A stretch of 64,000 nt of DNA, from NCBI GenBank assembly GCA_965216645.1, contig CBDCGJ010000007.1:26550-90549 (forward strand), given 5' to 3'. Made by a program: the position numbers and the translations under genes. Every line of letters begins with the position of its first letter. Position 1 is the stretch's first letter. Of the stretch, positions 19,715 to 27,435 are shown in pieces. A model generated the notes under the pieces. It saw only the letters and a list, made by a program, of their open reading frames with translations, searched no databases and was not told the origin of the DNA. The stretch is from CBDCGJ01 sp965216645 (GTDB taxonomy: Bacteria > Pseudomonadota > Alphaproteobacteria > GCA-2731375).

Positions 19715-20128
19715 ATGACAATAAACTGGAATTACGTCCACAATCGCGCCGCCGAGGCGGAGTGGAAGCCGGGCCTGCGCAAGATTTTCGACTATCGCGA
19801 TCTAGGTATCAAGGACGGCACGCATGGCGATTTCATCGCGCATGTCATCCGCGCCAACGGCAAAAAAGCGGAAGACGATGTCCAGTCCTGGCATTTACAT
19901 GAGTGTACTTTCCAATTCGTCTTTGTGCTCAAGGGTTGGGCCGAGTTCGAGTATGACGGCCAGGGCGTGCGGCGTATTGAAGCCGGCGATTGCATTCTTC
20001 AGACACCGATGTTGAAACATCGGGAGATTGCCTGTTCGGAGGATTTCGAGGTGCTTGAAATCGTGTCGCCGGCGGACTTCGGGACCAAGGTTGTCGATCC
20101 GCCGGAGCAAGCGGACGCGGCGGACTAA
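19715..20128 (+). CDS. Cupin-domain protein
   Basis: 137 residues from the ATG at 19715, nine bases after AGGGG. Single cupin barrel: WHLHECTFQFVFVLKGWAEFEYDG gives cupin motif 1 with metal-ligand histidines, and RRIEAGDCILQTPMLKHRE the second. Small cupins of this kind can be isomerases, dioxygenases or ligand-binding proteins. The stop codon overlaps the ATG of the next gene by one base (TAATG), indicating tight coupling with the VOC-family protein. Confidence 0.85.
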   Translation: MTINWNYVHNRAAEAEWKPGLRKIFDYRDLGIKDGTHGDFIAHVIRANGKKAEDDVQSWHLHECTFQFVFVLKGWAEFEYDGQGVRRIEAGDCILQTPMLKHREIACSEDFEVLEIVSPADFGTKVVDPPEQADAAD

Positions 20129-21006
20129 TGACAGAACTGCCGCTCGAACTCGATCATGTCGGCGTCGCCGTTCACGATCTCGACGAGGTCCAGCGGGTCT
20201 ACAGTCGGCTCGGATTCACGCTGACGCCCCGTTCGATCCATGCCGGCAGTTATGAGCCTGGCGGGCCGGTAAAGCCACTGGGTTCCGGTAACAACTGCGC
20301 TATGTTTCAGAGTGGGTATCTCGAGTTGCTCGGTGTCACGGATGCCGGCTTGCCCAATCATGCCACGCCGTTTCTAGAGAAGTATCAGGGCGTGCATATC
20401 GTTGCCTTCGGCCTCAAGGACGCGCCGGCGGCGCGTGAAGTCCTGGCCGACCGTAATCCAGGCGTGCAGCAGATTTCGATGTTGGAACGGGACGCCAGTT
20501 TCGGGCCGGAAGGGGCCGAAACCCGGCGCGCCCGCTTTGCCAACATCTATCTCGACGACGGCGTTATACCGGAAGCCTATTTGATCTTCATCGAGCATTT
20601 GACTAGGGACGTGCTCTGGCAGCCGCACCTATTGGATCATCCGAACGGCGCCGTTGCCATGCAGGAAGTCGTGTTTTGCGCCGACGACCCTGTAGCTGCT
20701 GCCGGACGGCTCTCCCGTCTTCTCGGCACCTCGGCGAGAGGGAAGGCGCCGGAAACCTTGGCAATCGACCTGCCGCGCGGACGGGTCTATGTGATGTCAC
20801 CAGCAGCGCTGGGCGAATGGGCGCCGGGCGCATCGCCTCCCTACTTACCTTGCGTTGCGGGATTCGGTGTCACCGTCAGCGACTTGTCGCAAACGCGTTC
20901 TTATTTGGATAAGCAAGATATTGCTTTTCGGACACTTCCATACCCGGCCATACAATTGGATCCGGAAGTGACAATGGGACCGATCATTTCATTCATTCAA
21001 GCTTAG
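20128..21006 (+). CDS. VOC superfamily protein (glyoxalase-like domain)
   Basis: 292 residues. The N-terminal half starts LELDHVGVAVHDLDEVQRVYSRLGFTLTPRSIH, the classical VOC module with a metal-ligand His, and continues with NNCAMFQSGYLELLGV. A second, more divergent module occupies residues about 170-290 (NGAVAMQEVVFCADDP). This resembles the Glyoxalase_3 group, whose members act as ring-cleaving dioxygenases, isomerases or resistance proteins. Translationally coupled to the cupin gene. Confidence 0.85.
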   Translation: MTELPLELDHVGVAVHDLDEVQRVYSRLGFTLTPRSIHAGSYEPGGPVKPLGSGNNCAMFQSGYLELLGVTDAGLPNHATPFLEKYQGVHIVAFGLKDAPAAREVLADRNPGVQQISMLERDASFGPEGAETRRARFANIYLDDGVIPEAYLIFIEHLTRDVLWQPHLLDHPNGAVAMQEVVFCADDPVAAAGRLSRLLGTSARGKAPETLAIDLPRGRVYVMSPAALGEWAPGASPPYLPCVAGFGVTVSDLSQTRSYLDKQDIAFRTLPYPAIQLDPEVTMGPIISFIQA

Positions 21007-21055
21007 TTTTTATGTGGCAAGCTTAAGATTTTTATGTGGATTGCGGCTGATTTCG

Positions 21056-21469
21056 ATGACAAATGATTACCGAGTTTCGACCGATCGGGAGGAAATGGAT
21101 TTGGATTTCATTTCCGACTATCTAAAAAACGCCTACTGGTCTCCTAACCGGTCGCGCGAGGTCATCGCGAAATCGATCCAGAATTCAGATTGCTTTGGCA
21201 TTTTCTTTCGAGATCGTCAGGTGGCGTTTGCCCGGGTCGTCAGCGACCGCGCAACGTTCGGATATATCTGCGACGTCTTTGTCATCGATGCGCATCAAGG
21301 GAAGGGCCTATCGAAATGGCTGATGCGTGAAATTATGGGCGACCCGGCATATGACACGTTAAAACGCTGGACATTGCGTACGCGAGACGCGCACGGACTT
21401 TATAGCCAATTCGGTTTTCGCCCAACAAGCAGCCCAGAAAGGGAAATGGAATATCGCCCAGGTTGGTGA
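21056..21469 (+). CDS. GNAT family N-acetyltransferase
   Basis: 137 residues from ATG 21056 (a GTG at 21014 is an alternative). GNAT fold: RQVAFARVVSDRATFGYICDVFVIDAHQGKGLSKWLM, where the acetyl-CoA pyrophosphate loop reads HQGKGLS, then LRTRDAHGLYSQFGFRP, the usual C-terminal signature of this subgroup. Acceptor unknown. About 50 bp after the VOC gene on the same strand, so possibly co-transcribed with cupin and VOC genes. Confidence 0.88.
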   Translation: MTNDYRVSTDREEMDLDFISDYLKNAYWSPNRSREVIAKSIQNSDCFGIFFRDRQVAFARVVSDRATFGYICDVFVIDAHQGKGLSKWLMREIMGDPAYDTLKRWTLRTRDAHGLYSQFGFRPTSSPEREMEYRPGW

Positions 21470-21605
21470 CGAGTTTCCGCATTGGACACGATGCGAAGCG
21501 ATTTTCGCATGTATGAGACGGTCGGTTAATTTTTTGCGGTGAAAACAAGAACGTTGTTACATTACTGGGGTCGGGTTGTTGACGTTAGTTCCGGGGATTG
21601 AAGAT

Positions 21606-22238
21606 ATGCGGTGTTTTAGACTCTTGATCTTCTTGATTGCGGCATTTGTGTCGACTATCGCAACATCCCCGATGTCAGCTGCCGGTGCGAAGGGCGAAGC
21701 GGAAATAAAGCCGACGAAGTCTGGCGATCCTAACGAACTGACGATGACCGTGGCAAAATTCAGGAGCGACGGTAAATCGCTGGGCATGACGCTGACCGCA
21801 AGCGGCGACGTGGTCGGTTATTTGAAATCCAATATGGCGGATCGGGTCGTCACGTTGGCGATCGACACCGACAACGACGCCGCCACCGGCGGCAAACCGT
21901 TCGGCGCCAAGCAAGGCGGTTTCGAGGTAAAAGCGGACGTTTTTATCTGCAAGGAATTTGACGGCGGTTCGGTTTGCGCCGGCGATGTGCCGGGTAAGAA
22001 TATTTCCGGCCATCGTAGCGAAATCGAACCGCAACTCTGGTTCGCGGCGAGAAAACGATACAAGTCGGTCCATCCCTTGTCCTGGAAAGGTGGCCGTGGT
22101 CGCATCGACGGCGCGAAAATCGACGTCGCGCTCAGTTACGCGGATATCGGCGTTAAGCCAGGCGATACCGTGCGGATCAAATTATTGACCGGGTTTAAGG
22201 GCGGACGTTTCGACGACCTGACCCTGATCTTGAACTAA
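21606..22238 (+). CDS. Secreted hypothetical protein, beta-sandwich-like
   Basis: 210 residues from the ATG at 21606; a TTG at 21576 would add ten residues before the leader. A signal peptide is clear (RCFRLLIFLIAAFVSTIA..., cleavage near residue 27). The mature part alternates short strands with glycine/aspartate turns, including AIDTDNDAATGG, reminiscent of family 9-type carbohydrate-binding or DOMON-like sandwiches. Two cysteines (VFICKE and SVCAGD) could form a disulfide. I do not recognise a named family. The 3' end overlaps the convergent isomerase gene by 4 bp. Confidence 0.65.
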   Translation: MRCFRLLIFLIAAFVSTIATSPMSAAGAKGEAEIKPTKSGDPNELTMTVAKFRSDGKSLGMTLTASGDVVGYLKSNMADRVVTLAIDTDNDAATGGKPFGAKQGGFEVKADVFICKEFDGGSVCAGDVPGKNISGHRSEIEPQLWFAARKRYKSVHPLSWKGGRGRIDGAKIDVALSYADIGVKPGDTVRIKLLTGFKGGRFDDLTLILN

Positions 22239-22825
22239 GAGGCCTTGAGGGCATCTTCAACGAAATCCAGCCGGTCCTTGCCCCAGAACATCTCATCCCC
22301 GACGAAGAACATCGGCGCGCCAAACGCGCCGCGCGCGATGCCGTTGTCGGTAACTTGCGCCAATTGACCGCGGATATCGTCGCGGTCCGCCGCCGCCAGA
22401 AAACCGCCGCCATGTTCGTCGAGGCCTGTGACAATTTCCGCCAGCACATCGGGCGACGCAATGTCGGCGTCATCGATCCAATAAGCCTGCATGACCGCTT
22501 GGATGTAGGCGGTTTCCTTGTTCGCCCGACGCATGACCAAGCTGCCGCGAAGGGCCAGGGACGTCTTGATCGGGAAGCGGCTGGGCTTATTGAACGGTAG
22601 CCCGGTCTTTTCCGACCAACGCAAATGATCCTGCCAGAGATAGGATAGTTTTTCGTCGCCGTGATCCCGCATGACGTCGTGACCGCGGCGGCGAAACACG
22701 GTGCCGAGGTGATAAGGATGCCAGCGTAACTCGGCGCCGATCCGCCGACACATCTCCGGCGCCAGAAAGGCCGCGAAATACGCATTGGTCGACGAAAAGT
22801 CGTAAAAGAGTTCGAGTGGCTTCAT
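22235..22825 (-). CDS. DsbA-like 2-hydroxychromene-2-carboxylate isomerase family
   Basis: 196 residues from the ATG at 22825 (MKPLELFYDFSST). Thioredoxin-fold kappa-GST/DsbA family without a CXXC: the N-terminal strand FYDFSSTNAYFA carries the Ser used in glutathione-dependent isomerases, and GAFGAPMFFVGDEMFWGKDRLDFVE is the conserved C-terminal cis-Pro region. Characterised members isomerise hydroxychromene carboxylates in naphthalene breakdown; most genomic homologues have unknown substrates. It lies 77 bp downstream of an SDR gene on the same strand. Confidence 0.88.
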   Translation of the reverse strand: MKPLELFYDFSSTNAYFAAFLAPEMCRRIGAELRWHPYHLGTVFRRRGHDVMRDHGDEKLSYLWQDHLRWSEKTGLPFNKPSRFPIKTSLALRGSLVMRRANKETAYIQAVMQAYWIDDADIASPDVLAEIVTGLDEHGGGFLAAADRDDIRGQLAQVTDNGIARGAFGAPMFFVGDEMFWGKDRLDFVEDALKAS

Positions 22826-22902
22826 GAATTCACTGTTTTTCGGACCGCCGCCATTCCGGCACACATATTGTTGGCTCGGAATGACGGCAACAATTGTCGA
22901 AC

Positions 22903-23673
22903 CTAGTAACCGATATGCGCCCCACCGTCGATGGAGAGGTGTTGGCCGGTAATGTAGCTGGCGGCGTCGGAGAGCAGAAAGCACACGCCCTTCACGACCT
23001 CTTCCGGGGTCGAGAAACGTTGCAGCACGATCGGCGCCATGGCGCCGTCGCGGAACTTCGGTCCGCGAATGGTCTCAGTCATTTCGGTTTCGACCACGCC
23101 GAAGCAAACGCTGTTCGTGCGGATGCCATAGCGGCCCCATTCCTTCGCGGCACTCATGGTGATACCGAGCACACCGGCCTTGGCGGCGCCATAGTTGATC
23201 TGACCGATCGTGCCGCGGCGTCCGGCGATGGACGAGACGTTGACGATCGCGCCGGGGCTGTCGTCACCGTCCTTGGCGCGTTCGATCATGTGGCGACCGA
23301 CCGCTTGCAGACAAAGATACACGCCGGTCAAATTGACATCGATGACCTGCTGCCAAACCTCGAACGACATTTTATGGATCATCGCCGCGCGGACAATACC
23401 GGCATTGTTCATGAGGCCGTGGATGGCGCCGTGCTTGGCTACCGCGCCATTGATGAAGTCTTGGACAAATCCGGGGTCGGCGACATTACCGGCCGTTGCG
23501 TCGGCCGCGTCGCCCAGAGAATCGGCGACAGCCTGCAGTTTATCTTCTTGAATGTCGGTCAGGATCGCTTTGCCGCCTAGATCGACGACCAAGCGGGCCG
23601 TCGCTTCGCCAATGCCTTGGCCTGCGCCCGTAATGACGATATTGCGCCCTTCCAGGCTCATGGGATTGATCAT
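22903..23673 (-). CDS. Short-chain dehydrogenase/reductase (FabG-like)
   Basis: 256 residues of the classical SDR type. Cofactor loop TGAGQGIGEA (TGxxxGIG), NNAG motif, and active-site Ser-Tyr-Lys in SSIAGRRGTIGQINYGAAKAG. ITGQHLSIDGG is the usual C-terminal FabG signature. The acidic residue after strand 2 (LTDI) suggests NAD(H) preference. It may oxidise a hydroxyacyl-CoA or another secondary alcohol. It is divergent from ccoN, with 307 bp between them, and is probably co-transcribed with the DsbA-like isomerase downstream. Confidence 0.9.
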   Translation of the reverse strand: MINPMSLEGRNIVITGAGQGIGEATARLVVDLGGKAILTDIQEDKLQAVADSLGDAADATAGNVADPGFVQDFINGAVAKHGAIHGLMNNAGIVRAAMIHKMSFEVWQQVIDVNLTGVYLCLQAVGRHMIERAKDGDDSPGAIVNVSSIAGRRGTIGQINYGAAKAGVLGITMSAAKEWGRYGIRTNSVCFGVVETEMTETIRGPKFRDGAMAPIVLQRFSTPEEVVKGVCFLLSDAASYITGQHLSIDGGAHIGY

Positions 23674-23980
23674 TTTTTACTCGCTTTCCTTTCGCTGTCG
23701 AACAGCATTAATGGCTGAAATCTGAGATCGGTCGGCTTTATTAGCGAGTTGGACGGCCTGTCACAACCGCAACGTTCGAGAATTCTGAAATTTTAGGCTT
23801 GGATAATATTAGGTCCGCGATAGGATGACCGCGGTTAGACCGTCTGTATTTAGTTTCACCTGCGACAAATTGTACAATTGCCCACAGGTGGGGGTTGTAG
23901 AGTAAACGTCGTTAGCATACGAGCGAATTTGATTTTGGAGCGACTAAGGTCGCTTGGGGCCGTATTGGAGGATCAGCAAG
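23674..23980. other. SDR/ccoN divergent intergenic region
   Basis: 307 bp without a gene. It is AT-richer than its surroundings and should contain promoters for both flanking transcription units; TAATATTA near 23800 could serve as a -10 element. It holds the concentric dyad annotated separately at 23857-23890. I looked for an FNR-type site (TTGAT-N4-ATCAA), which commonly controls cbb3 operons, and found none. A strong ribosome-binding site GGAGGA precedes ccoN. Confidence 0.6.
23857..23890. promoter_or_regulatory. Concentric inverted repeat upstream of ccoN, candidate operator
   Basis: An inner perfect 12-bp palindrome AATTGTACAATT (23868-23879) and an outer pair of arms CACCTG (23857-23862) and CAGGTG (23885-23890) share exactly the same centre. 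The five positions between them are mostly unpaired. The dyad lies about 90 bp upstream of the ccoN ATG. It could be an operator for a dimeric or tetrameric regulator, or an RNA hairpin in the leader. No known consensus is matched. Confidence 0.4.
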
Positions 23981-25597
23981 ATGACGGATGTCGGGGCACC
24001 AAAAGGCGGTGGGACGATCGATTGGGTGGTTGGTGGTCTATTTGGTATCGGTGCTCTACTTTGCGCCTTCGTGGCGTCGAAAGCCGTCGATGGTGTCATG
24101 GCGTTTCACGCCGGCTTGCTGGCGCTGTTTTTCCTTGTCGGTATTTTCCTGTTGATACGCGGCTGGGATGACGATGACGGGAAGTACAACGACAAGATCG
24201 TCAAATTCGCGCTCGTCGCATCGGTATTCTGGGGTGTGGTCGGTCTTTTAGTCGGCGTTGTTATCGCCGGACAGCTGGCGTATCCGGCGCTGAATTTCGA
24301 TCTGCCCTTTACAAGTTTCGGCCGGCTACGGCCCTTGCATACCTCGGCGGTGATTTTTGCCTTCGGCGGCAATGTCCTGTTGACCACGAGTTTCTACGTC
24401 GTGCAACGCACTTGCGGTGCCCGGATTGCGGGTCGGATCGCGCCCTGGTTCGTATTCTGGGGCTACAACATGTTCATTGTCCTTGCCGCCACCGGCTACT
24501 TGCTAGGCGTCACGCAGGGTAAGGAATATGCGGAGCCGGAATGGTATGTCGACCTTTGGCTGACCATCGTTTGGGTGGTTTATCTGCTGGTTTACCTGGC
24601 GACCCTGTGGAAGCGGGAAGAGCCGCATATCTACGTCGCCAATTGGTTCTATCTGGCCTTCATCGTGACGGTCGCCGTTCTGCATCTGGGCAACAACGCG
24701 ACCATACCGGTTTCAATCTTCGGCACCAAGAGCTATATCCTCTGGGCCGGCGTCCAGGACGCAATGATCCAATGGTGGTATGGCCACAACGCGGTCGGCT
24801 TCTTCCTGACCGCCGGCTTTCTTGGAATCATGTATTACTTCGTGCCGAAGCGGGTGGAGCGGCCGGTTTACAGCTACCGGCTATCGATCATCCACTTCTG
24901 GGCCCTGGTCTTTATGTATATCTGGGCCGGCCCGCACCATCTTCACTACACCGCACTGCCGGATTGGGCGCAGACCCTGGGCATGACTTTTTCAATCATG
25001 CTGTGGATGCCCAGTTGGGGTGGCATGATCAACGGCCTGATGACTTTGTCCGGCGCCTGGGACAAGCTGCGCACCGATCCGGTGTTGCGCATCATGGTCG
25101 CCTCCATCGCCTTCTATGGCATGAGTACCTTCGAAGGTCCGATGATGTCGATCAAGGCAGTGAATTCGCTGAGCCACTATACCGACTGGACCATCGGCCA
25201 CGTCCATTCGGGCGCGCTTGGTTGGGTCGGCATGGTCAGCTTCGGTGCGATCTATTTCCTGGCACCGAAACTGTGGGGCCGTAAGGAGCTTTACAGCCTA
25301 CGCTTGGTCAATTGGCACTTCTGGCTCGCCACCATCGGTATTGTCATCTACGCCTCGGCCATGTGGGTCAGCGGCATCATGGAAGGATTGATGTGGCGCG
25401 CCTATGACGAGCTCGGCTTTCTGCAATACAGCTTTGCCGAATCCGTTGAAGCGAAGCATCCGTTGAACGTGCTTCGGGTCCTGGGCGGTGCCGTCTATCT
25501 GCTGGGTGCACTGTTGATGGCCTACAACGTCTGGTGCACGGCCCGCGGTAAGGAAGCGGCGACGCCGGCTCCCGCCGTGCAGACGCAGCAAGCTTAA
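23981..25597 (+). CDS. ccoN: cbb3-type cytochrome c oxidase subunit I
   Basis: 538 residues from the ATG at 23981, nine bases after GGAGGA. The catalytic heme-copper subunit with about 12-14 membrane helices. Histidine ligands are visible in RPLHTSAVIFAFGGN (low-spin heme), WWYGHNAVGFFLT (CuB and the cross-linked Tyr region), GPHHLHYTALPDW (CuB), and TIGHVHSGALGWVGM (hemes). It reduces oxygen to water at the cytoplasmic membrane with high affinity. It opens a polycistronic ccoNOQP-ccoGHIS run. The N-terminus carries two additional hydrophobic helices (about 14-60), a known variant of CcoN. Confidence 0.97.
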   Translation: MTDVGAPKGGGTIDWVVGGLFGIGALLCAFVASKAVDGVMAFHAGLLALFFLVGIFLLIRGWDDDDGKYNDKIVKFALVASVFWGVVGLLVGVVIAGQLAYPALNFDLPFTSFGRLRPLHTSAVIFAFGGNVLLTTSFYVVQRTCGARIAGRIAPWFVFWGYNMFIVLAATGYLLGVTQGKEYAEPEWYVDLWLTIVWVVYLLVYLATLWKREEPHIYVANWFYLAFIVTVAVLHLGNNATIPVSIFGTKSYILWAGVQDAMIQWWYGHNAVGFFLTAGFLGIMYYFVPKRVERPVYSYRLSIIHFWALVFMYIWAGPHHLHYTALPDWAQTLGMTFSIMLWMPSWGGMINGLMTLSGAWDKLRTDPVLRIMVASIAFYGMSTFEGPMMSIKAVNSLSHYTDWTIGHVHSGALGWVGMVSFGAIYFLAPKLWGRKELYSLRLVNWHFWLATIGIVIYASAMWVSGIMEGLMWRAYDELGFLQYSFAESVEAKHPLNVLRVLGGAVYLLGALLMAYNVWCTARGKEAATPAPAVQTQQA

Positions 25598-25613
25598 GGG
25601 GAGGGTGTCCGAT

Positions 25614-26357
25614 ATGAGCAGCATGTTCGATCGCCATAAGGTCTTTGAGAAGAACTCGATTCTGTTGGTCATCGGTATTGTGATTGTCGTGGCCATTGGC
25701 GGCATCGTCGAGATCATCCCGCTCTTCTACCTCGAGACGACGATCGAGAAGGTCAGCGGCGTACGGCCTTACACGCCCTTGGAACTGGCGGGCCGGAACA
25801 TCTATGTCCGTGAAGGGTGCTACAACTGTCACAGTCAAATGGTACGACCGTTCCGCGACGAGGTGGAGCGCTACGGCCCTTATTCGCTGGCGGCGGAGAG
25901 TATGTACGACCGGCCGTTCCAGTGGGGCTCAAAGAGGACGGGGCCGGACCTGGCCCGGGTCGGTGGCCGTTACTCGGACGAATGGCATGTCACCCATATG
26001 ATCGATCCGCGTTCCTTGGTGCCGGAATCGATCATGCCCGGCTATCCATGGCTCGCCGCCAACGACCTGCGGGCGCCGGAGATCGCCAGTCAACTGTCGG
26101 TGCAGTCGATTTACGGCGTGCCCTATAGCGAGGAAATGATCGCCAAGGCCAAGCAGGATCTGCTGGCGCAAGCCAGCGACCCGGACAGCGATGAAGCGGA
26201 GCAGTTGCAAGCCCGCTATCCCGGCGCGTTGGTGCGCGATTTCGACGGCAACCCCAACCGCCTGACTGAGATGGACGCCATGGTGGCTTATTTGCAAGTG
26301 CTCGGCACCATGGTCGACTTCTCGAGCTTCAAGGCCGAAGGCGACATTTTGAGGTAG
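25614..26357 (+). CDS. ccoO: cbb3-type cytochrome c oxidase subunit II (monoheme c)
   Basis: 247 residues from the ATG at 25614, after AGGGGAGGG. One N-terminal membrane anchor at about 13-38, then the periplasmic c-type heme motif CYNCH in EGCYNCHSQMVRPFRDE; the distal Met is in SIMPGYPWL. It passes electrons from CcoP to CcoN. The gene begins 16 bp after ccoN. Confidence 0.96.
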   Translation: MSSMFDRHKVFEKNSILLVIGIVIVVAIGGIVEIIPLFYLETTIEKVSGVRPYTPLELAGRNIYVREGCYNCHSQMVRPFRDEVERYGPYSLAAESMYDRPFQWGSKRTGPDLARVGGRYSDEWHVTHMIDPRSLVPESIMPGYPWLAANDLRAPEIASQLSVQSIYGVPYSEEMIAKAKQDLLAQASDPDSDEAEQLQARYPGALVRDFDGNPNRLTEMDAMVAYLQVLGTMVDFSSFKAEGDILR

Positions 26358-26366
26358 GAGGCAGCC

Positions 26367-26516
26367 ATGGATTACGAAACAATTCGCGCCAGCGTCGGCA
26401 CTTGGGGGTTGGTCTATTTCGTTCTGCTGTTCCTCGGCGTGGTGTTCTTCACCTTCCGACCGGGTTCGAAGAAAAAATATGACGAGGCGGCGGAATTGCC
26501 GCTGAAACGCGATTGA
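26367..26516 (+). CDS. ccoQ: cbb3-type oxidase small subunit CcoQ
   Basis: 49-residue protein starting MDYETIRASVGTW, with a single membrane helix (about 12-30, GLVYFVLLFLGVVFFTF) and a charged cytoplasmic tail GSKKKYDEAAELPLKRD. This is the usual size and layout of CcoQ/FixQ, which stabilises the interaction of CcoP with the core. It lies between ccoO (9 bp gap, GGAGG ribosome-binding site) and ccoP (9 bp gap). Confidence 0.92.
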   Translation: MDYETIRASVGTWGLVYFVLLFLGVVFFTFRPGSKKKYDEAAELPLKRD

Positions 26517-26525
26517 GGCCCTGTT

Positions 26526-27398
26526 ATGGCGACAAATATCGAAACTGACGAAATCAGCGGTACCGAAACCACCGGACATGTCTGGGACGGCATCAAGGAA
26601 TTGAACACGCCGCTGCCGCGTTGGTGGTTGTGGATTTTTTACGCCACCATCGTCTGGTCGATCGGATACTGGATTGCCTATCCGACATTTCCGCTGATCT
26701 CGAGCTACACGAAGGGCGTGCTCGGTTATTCCTCGCGCGGCGAGTTGGCCGAGGAAATGACGGCGGCGCGGGCGGCACAGGCAGAAAGACTTGAGAAAAT
26801 CGCGGCCATGTCGCTGGAGGACATCCGCGAAGATGCCAACTTGATGGCATTCGCCGTGGCTGGCGGCCGATCGGCGTTCGCGGTGAATTGCTCGCAATGT
26901 CACGGCTCCGGTGCCGCGGGCGCGCCGGGCTACCCAAATCTCAATGACGATCATTGGCTTTGGGGTGGCAGCATGGCCGACATCTACGCGACGATCGCCT
27001 ATGGCATCCGCGACGAGGGCAATGAGGAAACGCGGTTATCCGAGATGCCGAAATTCCTCACCGACGAGGTGTTGGACCGGGAGCAGATCGCGCAAGTCAC
27101 CGAGTTCGTGCTATCGCTCTCGAATTCCGATCATGATGCCGCTTTGGCCGGCAAGGGCGCACCGCTGTATGAAGAGAATTGCGCGGCTTGTCACGGCGCC
27201 AATGGCGAGGGCGATCGGGAGCAGGGTGCGCCGCGATTAAGCGATCAAATCTGGCTTTACGGCGGCGACCGGGAGACAGTTACGCAGACGATTTCCAATT
27301 CTCGATACGGCGTTATGCCGGCCTGGGCCGGCCGTTTGGACGATGCGACGCTCAAACAACTGACGCTCTATGTACATTCGCTTGGCGGCGGGGAGTAG
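26526..27398 (+). CDS. ccoP: cbb3-type cytochrome c oxidase subunit III (diheme c)
   Basis: 290 residues. N-terminal FixP domain with a membrane helix at about 36-58 (WWLWIFYATIVWSIGYWIAY), then two cytochrome c domains, each with a CXXCH site: CSQCH at about 124 and CAACH at about 220. Distal Met ligands are in LSEMPKF and GVMPAWAGR. It accepts electrons from soluble cytochrome c. Normal length for the family. Confidence 0.97.
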   Translation: MATNIETDEISGTETTGHVWDGIKELNTPLPRWWLWIFYATIVWSIGYWIAYPTFPLISSYTKGVLGYSSRGELAEEMTAARAAQAERLEKIAAMSLEDIREDANLMAFAVAGGRSAFAVNCSQCHGSGAAGAPGYPNLNDDHWLWGGSMADIYATIAYGIRDEGNEETRLSEMPKFLTDEVLDREQIAQVTEFVLSLSNSDHDAALAGKGAPLYEENCAACHGANGEGDREQGAPRLSDQIWLYGGDRETVTQTISNSRYGVMPAWAGRLDDATLKQLTLYVHSLGGGE

Positions 27399-27435
27399 GG
27401 CGACCGCCAAGCGCTGAAACCGCAGGGGAAAACAG

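Noticed and set aside
23674..23980. FNR/Anr-type site for the cbb3 operon
   Set aside because: I searched for TTGAT-N4-ATCAA and close variants and saw none; the dyad found there does not fit that consensus.
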